The notes under the pieces were generated by a model that saw only the letters and a list, made by a program, of their open reading frames with translations, was not told where the DNA came from and did no database searches. Positions 8,158 to 13,220 of a DNA stretch of 14,209 nucleotides are shown piece after piece. The position numbers and the translations under genes were made by a program. Each line of letters starts with the position of its first letter. The first letter of the stretch is position 1. Source of the DNA: Proteobacteria bacterium SG_bin6 (GTDB lineage: Bacteria > Pseudomonadota > Alphaproteobacteria > Sphingomonadales > Sphingomonadaceae); NCBI GenBank assembly GCA_002083435.1, contig LWDJ01000037.1, positions 1 to 14,209 on the forward strand, written 5' to 3'.

Positions 8158-8717
8158 TAGCTGGTCACCTTTTCGTCCGGCAGCAGTGCCTCCAGCGTTT
8201 GCACCATCGCTTCCTGGCCAACCTCCACGCCCAGCCTGCCGCCGACCACGAACATCTTGTTCTGCAGCTCGGGCAATACGGTGAGCGTCTTCTTGCCCAG
8301 CGTGCTTTCGTAAAAGGCGCTGAGCGATTCGAGCTCTTGCGGGGTGAAGGCCTGGGCATAAGCGCGCGCGGCCTCGTCAATCAGCGTGGGATAACGTCGC
8401 CGAAATCCTTTGCTCAACCGGTCGGCGAAGTCGCGTTGCGCGCGGTCGAGATTGCCCGGCTCGTTCAGAAAGGTCCGAACCTTGAGCGGAACCTTGGTGC
8501 TGTCCTTGATCGAGTCGAAGGCCTGCTTGGTGGCCAGCGGAATCAGCCGTGCAAAGGCCTGATCATATTGCGCCTCGATGTTGATCGCCTTCAGCAAGCG
8601 TCGCGCCTCCTCGACTCCGGTGGCCGAAGGCGCGACCGTCGCAGCGCGCGGCGGCGTATCGGGCGGTAACGCGGGCGCCGCCTGCGCCAGCGCGGCGATC
8701 GCGACAAGCATCATCAT
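8157..8717 (-). CDS. DUF2059 domain-containing secreted protein, embedded in the glt operon
   Basis: A 186-residue protein. The N terminus has a signal-like hydrophobic stretch (MMMLVAIAALAQAAPA), so it is probably periplasmic. It is followed by a Pro/Ala-rich linker and then helical sequence. Residues ~125-170 carry the DUF2059 hallmark, TPQELESLSAFYESTLGKKT followed by a helix ending in GVEVGQEAM. The function of DUF2059 is not established. The gene is locked into the glutamate synthase operon: its start overlaps the gltD stop (ATGA, 4 bp) and its stop overlaps the gltB start (TAATG, 1 bp). Three ATG codons stand in tandem at the start; AGGG about eight bases before the first of them makes that one the likely start. 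A periplasmic protein between two cytosolic enzyme subunits is odd, and nothing in its sequence suggests a direct part in glutamate synthesis. Confidence 0.88.
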   Translation of the reverse strand: MMMLVAIAALAQAAPALPPDTPPRAATVAPSATGVEEARRLLKAINIEAQYDQAFARLIPLATKQAFDSIKDSTKVPLKVRTFLNEPGNLDRAQRDFADRLSKGFRRRYPTLIDEAARAYAQAFTPQELESLSAFYESTLGKKTLTVLPELQNKMFVVGGRLGVEVGQEAMVQTLEALLPDEKVTS

Positions 8718-10123
8718 GCGGCCACCCTTTTAGTCGTTTGCGCGGCGAGCCAAGCGTGCATCTTCGCCGCCACATCGCGCCCATCGCGGATCGCCCAGAC
8801 GACGAGGCTCGCGCCGCGGACGATGTCGCCGGCGGCGAATACGCCGGGCAGGCTCGTCACCATCGTCGCGGGTTCCACGATCAGCGTGCCCCAGCGGGTG
8901 ACGCGCAGCTCGGCCGCGCCGAACGCCAGCGGCAGATCCTCGGGATCGAAGCCGAGCGCCTGGATCACCAGATCGGCTTCAAGCGTGAAATCGCCCTCGG
9001 GCACTGGCTCGGGCCGGCGGCGGCCGCTCGCGTCGGGGCTGCCGAGCCGCATCGCCCGCGCTCGCACCGCGCGCACCGGATCGCCCTCGAACGCGGTCGG
9101 CGCGGACAGCCAGATGAATTCGACGCCCTCTTCCTCCGCGTTCGCCACCTCGCGCTGGCTGCCGGGCATGTTGGCGCGATCGCGGCGGTAGAGGCATTGC
9201 ACCGAGGCCGCGCCCTGGCGCACCGCGGTACGAACGCAATCCATCGCCGTGTCGCCGCCGCCGATCACCACCACCCGCTTACCCGCCGCGTCGAACGCGG
9301 GCGGCAGCGGGGTGCCGAAATCGGCGCGGTTCGACGCGATCAGATAATCGAGCGCGGCGACGACGCCTTCGCGCTCGGCGCCGGGCAGGTCGATCGGCTT
9401 GGGACGATAGACGCCGGTCGCGATCAGCAGCGCATCGTGGCGCGCGCGTAAGGCCGCGAGATCGGCGTCGCGACCAACCTCGAACCCCTGGTGGAACACG
9501 ATGCCGCCCGCCGCGAGCCGCTCAAGGCGGCGGACGACGACCGGCTTTTCCAGCTTGAAACCGGGGATGCCATAGGTGAGCAGCCCGCCAGCGCGGTCGT
9601 GCCGGTCATAGACATGCACCTCATGGCCCGCCTCGCGCAGATATTCGGCGGCCGTTAGCCCAGCAGGGCCGGCGCCGATGACCCCGATCGAGCGGCCGGT
9701 CGCGGGGCCAGGTTCCAGTGGCGTCACCCAGCCCTCGGCCCAGGCGGTGTCCGTGATGTATTTCTCCACCGCGCCGATCGTCACCGCGCCGTGGCCCGAA
9801 AACTCGATCACGCAATTGCCCTCGCATAGCCGGTCCTGCGGGCAGATGCGGCCACAGATTTCAGGCATGGTCGAGGTGGCGTTGGACAGCTCGAACGCCT
9901 CGCGCAGTCGGCCCTCGGCGGCAAGGCGGAGCCAATCGGGGATATGGTTGTGGAGCGGGCAATGCACCGCGCAATAAGGCACCCCGCATTGCGAGCAGCG
10001 CGCCGCCTGTTCGGCGCCTTGTTCGGGCACGAAGGGGGCGGCGATCTCGCGAAAGTCGCGCGCGCGGGCATCGGCGGGGCGCTTAGGTGGATAAGCCTGC
10101 GAACGGGTTACGAAGTCAAGCAT
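8714..10123 (-). CDS. gltD: Glutamate synthase small subunit (NADPH-dependent)
   Basis: GltD, the beta subunit, oxidises NADPH at FAD and passes electrons through iron-sulfur clusters to GltB. Its 469 residues are normal for the family. The N-terminal cluster-binding region has two cysteine groups: Cys43, Cys46, Cys51 and Cys55 (CSQCGVPYCAVHC), and Cys90, Cys94, Cys100 and Cys104 (CGRICPQDRLCEGNC). An FAD-binding Rossmann motif, GAGPAG, sits at residues 150-155. A second dinucleotide motif, VVVIGGGDTAMDC (~284-296), is for NADPH. The C-terminal AAGDIVRGASLVVWAI is the conserved FAD-contact segment. It is the first gene of gltD-DUF2059-gltB, the reverse of the E. coli order gltB-gltD. Its ATG lacks a strong Shine-Dalgarno sequence (minus strand CTAAAACTGCGCC before ATG). 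The 152-bp gap upstream must carry the operon promoter unless it is read through from uppP. Confidence 0.97.
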   Translation of the reverse strand: MLDFVTRSQAYPPKRPADARARDFREIAAPFVPEQGAEQAARCSQCGVPYCAVHCPLHNHIPDWLRLAAEGRLREAFELSNATSTMPEICGRICPQDRLCEGNCVIEFSGHGAVTIGAVEKYITDTAWAEGWVTPLEPGPATGRSIGVIGAGPAGLTAAEYLREAGHEVHVYDRHDRAGGLLTYGIPGFKLEKPVVVRRLERLAAGGIVFHQGFEVGRDADLAALRARHDALLIATGVYRPKPIDLPGAEREGVVAALDYLIASNRADFGTPLPPAFDAAGKRVVVIGGGDTAMDCVRTAVRQGAASVQCLYRRDRANMPGSQREVANAEEEGVEFIWLSAPTAFEGDPVRAVRARAMRLGSPDASGRRRPEPVPEGDFTLEADLVIQALGFDPEDLPLAFGAAELRVTRWGTLIVEPATMVTSLPGVFAAGDIVRGASLVVWAIRDGRDVAAKMHAWLAAQTTKRVAA

Positions 10124-10163
10124 GGCGCAGTTTTAGGCGCCTGACGCCGCAGAGTCACGCAAG

Positions 10164-10174
10164 AAAGTTGCTTT
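10164..10174 (-). promoter_or_regulatory. Possible operator in the gltD upstream region (AAAG-N3-CTTT)
   Basis: On the minus strand, about 40-50 bases before the gltD start, the sequence reads TGACATAAAGCAACTTTCTT. AAAGCAACTTT is a short dyad (AAAG, 3-nt centre, CTTT) in an AT-richer patch between GC-rich stretches. A CTGACA hexamer (10176-10181) could serve as a -35 element, but the hexamer 17 bases on (GTGACT) is a poor -10. The position suits a promoter or operator for the glt operon; the dyad is short enough to be chance. Confidence 0.25.
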
Positions 10175-10221
10175 ATGTCAGTAATGCTGCCTTTTCTCGG
10201 CGCGGTTATACTTCGCTTCGC

Positions 10222-10249
10222 CTTGCCTTCGCCAGGCAAGCCCATTGCC
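10222..10249 (-). terminator. Weak hairpin downstream of uppP (no U-tract)
   Basis: Starting about 27-36 bases after the uppP stop, two overlapping hairpins can form. One pairs CTTGCCT (10222-10228) with AGGCAAG (10234-10240) around a 5-nt loop. The other pairs GGCAA (10235-10239) with TTGCC (10245-10249). They share bases, so only one can exist at a time. Neither is followed by a T-run on the minus strand, so this is not a textbook intrinsic terminator. It may slow or process the transcript between uppP and gltD, or be incidental. Confidence 0.25.
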
Positions 10250-10275
10250 GGTAGAAATAAAGGTCCGACATGGTC

Positions 10276-11085
10276 CTATCTGGCAGGCAGCCAGATCAAC
10301 GCCCCGCCGCCGAGGGCGATGCGATACCAGGCGAACGGCGCGAAGCCGCGCTTGCCGACGATGCCGATGAACCACCTCACCACCACCACCGCGACGACGA
10401 ACGATACCGCCGCGCCGATCGCGATGCCGCCCAGCCCCACGCCCTGCCCGCTCGCCAGCGCGTCGCGGTGCTTGTAGAGTTGGTAGAGCGTTGCCCCGGT
10501 CAGCGTCGGCAGCCCCAGGAAGAAGCTGAACTCGGCCGCCGTCCGCCGCTCGACGCCCAGCAGCAGCCCGCCCAGGATCGTCGAGGCCGAACGGCTCACC
10601 CCGGGGATCAGCGCCAGGCACTGGATCGCGCCAATCCCCGCGGCGGTGCCGAGCGGGATTTCGGCGATGCCGCGCACCGATCCTTCTTTCGCCACCCGCT
10701 CCACCGCCAGGATCGCGAGCCCGCCGACCAGCAGCGCCCAAGCGGCCGTCTCTGCGCTCCCCAGCAGCGCCTCGATTCGATCGTGCAGCACCACGCCGAG
10801 CGCGGCCGCCGGCAGGAACGCGACCGCCACATTGCGCACGAAGCGCCATGCGCCGGCCTCGCCGCGCACCATGCCGCCCAGCACGGTCAGGCAGGTGCGC
10901 CAATAGAGCGCGACAATGGCCAGGATCGCCCCGGGCTGGATGGCGATGTTGAACAGCTCCCAATAGGCCGGGTCATAGCCCAGGAAGCGGCTGGCGAGGA
11001 TCAAATGCCCGGTCGAGGAAACGGGGAGAAATTCGGTAACCCCCTCGACGATGCCGAGGATGATGATGGTCAGCAATTCGGGCAC
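10276..11085 (-). CDS. uppP: Undecaprenyl-diphosphatase (BacA/UppP)
   Basis: UppP removes a phosphate from undecaprenyl diphosphate, regenerating the lipid carrier for peptidoglycan, O-antigen and other envelope glycans; its activity confers bacitracin tolerance. It is a 269-residue inner-membrane protein with hydrophobic segments throughout. Both active-site motifs are present. EGVTEFLPVSSTGH (residues 14-27) supplies Glu14, Glu18, Ser24 and His27. IPGVSRSAST (~161-170) supplies Arg165, equivalent to the catalytic Arg of the E. coli enzyme. The start is GTG, chosen because AAGGGGAA lies just upstream and because the family begins a few residues before ILGIVEG. A 261-residue minus-strand frame overlapping the gene (10178-10963) is Arg/Gly-rich and is a shadow. 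It lies 45 bp downstream of the NDUFA9-like gene, probably in the same transcript. Confidence 0.97.
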   Translation of the reverse strand: MPELLTIIILGIVEGVTEFLPVSSTGHLILASRFLGYDPAYWELFNIAIQPGAILAIVALYWRTCLTVLGGMVRGEAGAWRFVRNVAVAFLPAAALGVVLHDRIEALLGSAETAAWALLVGGLAILAVERVAKEGSVRGIAEIPLGTAAGIGAIQCLALIPGVSRSASTILGGLLLGVERRTAAEFSFFLGLPTLTGATLYQLYKHRDALASGQGVGLGGIAIGAAVSFVVAVVVVRWFIGIVGKRGFAPFAWYRIALGGGALIWLPAR

Positions 11086-11090
11086 GCAAT

Positions 11091-11098
11091 TTCCCCTT
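11091..11098 (-). promoter_or_regulatory. Ribosome binding site fixing the uppP GTG start
   Basis: Minus-strand AAGGGGAA, with the GGGG core seven bases before the GTG at 11083-11085. No ATG nearby in the uppP frame fits the family N terminus as well. Confidence 0.6.
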
Positions 11099-11130
11099 AA
11101 GCCCCTGGTTTTGTTCTTAGCGGCGTGCGG

Positions 11131-12060
11131 CTACGCCTGCACGGGCGTGAACCGCCCGTGGCGGCGGAAGCGCACCAGCCAGCCGGGTGCGACGGTTTCA
11201 AGCGGGGTCGGCATCACCCCCAACGCCGCCAGCCCCTCTGCCCCCGGCGCGACGACGTTGTCGCGCTGGAGCATCAGCCATTGGTCCCAAGTGATCGGCG
11301 CGCCCGGCAGGAAGCCCGCGCGCGCGATCATCGCCGACACCGCATCGGGCAGTTCGATGAATTGCGGGCTGGCGCCGATCGCCTTGGCGATCCAGCGCTG
11401 CAAGCCGCCCATGGTGACCACATCGGGGCCGCCCAGTTCAAAGGTCTTCGCTGCAAGGCCGGGTTCGGCCAGCACGCGCGCCACCGCTTCGGCGACGTCG
11501 GCGACATAAACCGGCTGGAACTTCACCCCGGCGCGAACGATCGGCACCACCGGCGCGCCGGCGATCATCCCGGCGAAGCGGTTGACGAACTGATCCTCGC
11601 GCCCGAACACGATCGAGGGGCGGAGGATGGTCGCCGCCGGAAAGCCCCCGCGGACCGCCGCTTCGCCCTCGCCCTTCGAGCGGCCATAGGCCGATGTCGA
11701 GCGCGGATCGGCGCCGATCGCGGAAACATGCACCAGCGCAGGTACCCCTGCCTCGGCGCAGGCGCGCGCGAGATTGCCGGGGCCGGCGACGTGGAACTCC
11801 TGGAAATCGCCGTTCAGTACCCCGACCAGGTTGACGACCGCGTCGCTCCCCTCGATCGCCCGGGCGATTGTTTCAGAGCGGCGGATGTCGGCGGCGACGA
11901 ACTGGGTCTGCCCCAGTCCACCTAGCGGGCGGATGAAATAGGCTTCCTTGGGATCACGCTGCGTGATTCGCAACCGCGCCTCGCGCCGCAGCAACTCCTG
12001 GGCGACATAGCGCCCCAGAAACCCGCCGCCGCCGATCAGCGTCACCAGCTTGCCCTGCAT
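11131..12060 (-). CDS. Complex I NDUFA9-like NAD(P)-binding protein (atypical SDR)
   Basis: A 309-residue protein of the extended/atypical short-chain dehydrogenase family called complex I NDUFA9 subunit family in alphaproteobacteria. The N-terminal Rossmann motif is G10-x-x-G13-x-x-G16 in LIGGGGFLGRYV. DAVVNLVGVLN (~75-85) is the strand-4 region of the fold. Tyr125 and Lys129 in AYGRSKGEGE occupy the YxxxK positions. RPSIVFGREDQFVNRFA (~146-162) and the FQPVYVADVAEAVAR segment (~181-195) are typical of this family. In mitochondria NDUFA9 is an NADPH-binding accessory subunit of complex I; the role of bacterial homologues is unsettled, and quinone-related or nucleotide-sugar chemistry cannot be excluded. 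GAGG six bases before the ATG is a good ribosome site. No nuo genes are in the window. uppP follows 45 bp downstream. Confidence 0.9.
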   Translation of the reverse strand: MQGKLVTLIGGGGFLGRYVAQELLRREARLRITQRDPKEAYFIRPLGGLGQTQFVAADIRRSETIARAIEGSDAVVNLVGVLNGDFQEFHVAGPGNLARACAEAGVPALVHVSAIGADPRSTSAYGRSKGEGEAAVRGGFPAATILRPSIVFGREDQFVNRFAGMIAGAPVVPIVRAGVKFQPVYVADVAEAVARVLAEPGLAAKTFELGGPDVVTMGGLQRWIAKAIGASPQFIELPDAVSAMIARAGFLPGAPITWDQWLMLQRDNVVAPGAEGLAALGVMPTPLETVAPGWLVRFRRHGRFTPVQA

Positions 12061-12157
12061 CGTCAGCCTCTTGCTCGATCAAACCTTCGCGCGCTCCATG
12101 CCGCGCCCGCCGCTTGGGGGCAAGCGCGCCGGCGGCAGGGGCCGATCGCGGCAGCGC

Positions 12158-12186
12158 TTGACAAGCCGCCAACGCTTTCATTAGAG
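12158..12186 (+). promoter_or_regulatory. Sigma70-type promoter of tRNA-Leu
   Basis: A perfect -35 hexamer, TTGACA (12158-12163), is followed after 17 bases by TTAGAG (12181-12186) as a weak -10. Transcription would start near 12193, about ten bases before the mature tRNA. Position and orientation fit the tRNA gene. It lies within the divergent gap between the NDUFA9-like gene and the tRNA. Confidence 0.65.
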
Positions 12187-12203
12187 GGCGCGGCCTACCC
12201 CGT

Positions 12204-12290
12204 GCCCAGATGGCGGAATTGGTAGACGCACCAGCTTCAGGTGCTGGCGCTCGCAAGGGCGTGGAGGTTCGAGTCCTCTTCTGGGCACCA
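12204..12290 (+). tRNA. tRNA-Leu (anticodon CAG), CCA encoded
   Basis: An 87-nt tRNA with the long variable arm of a class II tRNA. The acceptor stem is GCCCAGA (12204-12210) with TCTGGGC (12280-12286), seven perfect pairs. The discriminator A is at 12287 and the encoded CCA at 12288-12290. The anticodon stem is CCAGC (12231-12235) with GCTGG (12243-12247), and the loop TTCAGGT gives anticodon CAG (12238-12240), reading CUG codons. The T arm is GGAGG-TTCGAGT-CCTCT with one G-U pair. The D-loop contains AATTGGTAGA. The gene appears intact and functional. Its 3' end marks the boundary with the conjugative-element DNA to the right, as is common for tRNA genes used as integration targets. Confidence 0.97.
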
Positions 12291-12295
12291 GTCAA

Positions 12296-12330
12296 CCACT
12301 TTATCGTGTTATTTTAACACGATAAAGTGG
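12296..12330. repeat. Perfect 16-bp inverted repeat (3-nt loop) just past tRNA-Leu
   Basis: CCACTTTATCGTGTTA (12296-12311), TTT, then TAACACGATAAAGTGG (12315-12330). The arms match at all 16 positions. It begins five bases after the tRNA's CCA and is much richer in A and T than its surroundings. Read rightward it is followed by AGTTTCTGAA, and read leftward by TTGACTGG; neither is a proper U-tract. It could terminate tRNA transcription in either direction, serve as a binding site for the element's integrase or a repressor, or both. Confidence 0.85.
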
Positions 12331-12347
12331 AGTTTCTGAAAAAGCGA

Positions 12348-12377
12348 TCCCACATTGATTCCCACATTTTGCGTGGG
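12348..12377. repeat. Tandem 9-bp direct repeat plus small hairpin at the element end
   Basis: TCCCACATT occurs at 12348-12356 and again at 12360-12368, a period of 12 bases; with the preceding GA the units read GATCCCACATT and GATTCCCACATT. CCCAC of the second copy also pairs with GTGGG at 12373-12377 around a 7-nt loop. Short repeats of this kind beside an att site can be arm-type sites for an integrase; that is inference. The rest of 12378-12433, up to the stop of the next gene, shows nothing I can name. Confidence 0.6.
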
Positions 12378-12433
12378 TCGTGGTGATCCTCGTCGGCCCT
12401 CTCTGGGACGCCAACCCAACCTCGCTGATACCA

Positions 12434-13207
12434 TCATCTGCTCTTTGGCTGCGACACAGGACGAATCTTGACTGTGCATCGCACTGGTTGACGCGAGGTT
12501 TCGGCAGCCTTTCGGCAAGCGTCAATGGCATCGCGATTGTCGCGCTGGATGTCGGCAGCTTGTACCAAAGCACTCCATGCCTCAGGGCCGTCGCTTTGCA
12601 TCAGCCGCGCGCCTGCATCCCAGCGTGAGGCTGCTCCCACCAGCCGCGCTGCCATGCGCTCTGGCCAGTGCCAGCTTTCGGGCATGGCACGGGCAACGGT
12701 GCCTGGGAGGAAAGAGCATAGCAGGATGCCTGCCAGCAAGGCTCCGCCCCCTACTTGGTAGAGCTGCTGCCGCTGCTCGGCGGCGGTGCGTGCGTGGGCG
12801 GTGACGCTGCGCATCTCCTGGGCGGCGTGGTTCAAGTCGGTCCGGGCGTGGCTGATTCTGTCCTGATCGCTGCGCCGCGCCGCTTCTGCTGCGGCGGCAA
12901 TCCGATTGCCGACGCTGTCGGGGGTCATCTGCATCGCCGGATGACCGGCCATGCACTTCAGGCTCTCGCCAATCGCGCCCATCCGCTTGGCCATGTCGGT
13001 GAGGGTCGGGCCATAGTCGGGAATGACAATGTCTGCGCGCTCGGCGGCCAGGTGCTGAACCGCACGGCGCATCAGGGCCATCTCGCCCTCAAGGCGGGCA
13101 AACGCCTCGGCGGCGGGATCGCCAGCGGTATCCGGGGTGGCCGGGTCGGGTTCCGGCTCCGGCTCAAGGTCCAGGGTCAGTTCCACGTCATCCGTATCGG
13201 TATCCAT
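12434..13207 (-). CDS. DUF6118 family protein (conjugative-element membrane protein)
   Basis: A 257-residue protein of the kind annotated DUF6118, which I know mainly as a neighbour of traA on alphaproteobacterial plasmids and ICEs; its function is unknown. The N terminus is strongly acidic with Glu-Pro repeats (LDLEPEPEPDPATPD, residues ~12-26). A helical, probably coiled-coil region follows (~33-150; EAFARLEGEMALMRRAVQHL, then Ala/Arg-rich helices). One transmembrane segment (VGGGALLAGILLCSFLPGTVA, ~152-172) comes next. The C-terminal part has WHWPERMAARLVG and a Cys pair (DACRKA and PVRCTV). The likely topology is a cytoplasmic coiled-coil domain, one membrane pass, and a periplasmic tail. 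AGGAG lies about eight bases before the ATG and overlaps the traA stop codon; the two genes are ten bases apart, so they are probably coupled. The gene points towards the tRNA. Confidence 0.82.
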   Translation of the reverse strand: MDTDTDDVELTLDLEPEPEPDPATPDTAGDPAAEAFARLEGEMALMRRAVQHLAAERADIVIPDYGPTLTDMAKRMGAIGESLKCMAGHPAMQMTPDSVGNRIAAAAEAARRSDQDRISHARTDLNHAAQEMRSVTAHARTAAEQRQQLYQVGGGALLAGILLCSFLPGTVARAMPESWHWPERMAARLVGAASRWDAGARLMQSDGPEAWSALVQAADIQRDNRDAIDACRKAAETSRQPVRCTVKIRPVSQPKSR

Positions 13208-13212
13208 CGCAT

Positions 13213-13220
13213 TTCTCCTA
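13213..13220 (-). promoter_or_regulatory. Ribosome site of the DUF6118 gene overlapping the traA stop
   Basis: On the minus strand TAGGAGAA contains both the traA stop (TAG, 13218-13220) and the AGGAG ribosome site of the next gene, whose ATG follows after five more bases. A ribosome finishing traA covers the start region of the downstream gene, which suggests coupled translation. Confidence 0.65.

Noticed and set aside
7144..8160. 338-residue open frame on the + strand over the gltB start
   Set aside because: Antisense to the glutaminase domain; composition is Arg/Asp/Ala-rich with no domain features.
10178..10963. 261-residue minus-strand frame overlapping uppP
   Set aside because: uppP in the neighbouring frame has both catalytic motifs; this is its shift shadow.
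11125..11925. 266-residue + frame antisense to the NDUFA9-like gene
   Set aside because: His/Arg/Asp-rich shadow of a conserved Rossmann protein.
12296..12330. The inverted repeat as a standard intrinsic terminator
   Set aside because: The stem is strong but neither strand has the following T-run, so I list it as a repeat of uncertain role.
12301..12573. 90-residue minus-strand frame across the tRNA-proximal repeats, considered as an integrase remnant
   Set aside because: It overlaps the end of DUF6118, shows no integrase catalytic residues (R-H-x-x-R-Y), and its tail is simply the inverted repeat translated.
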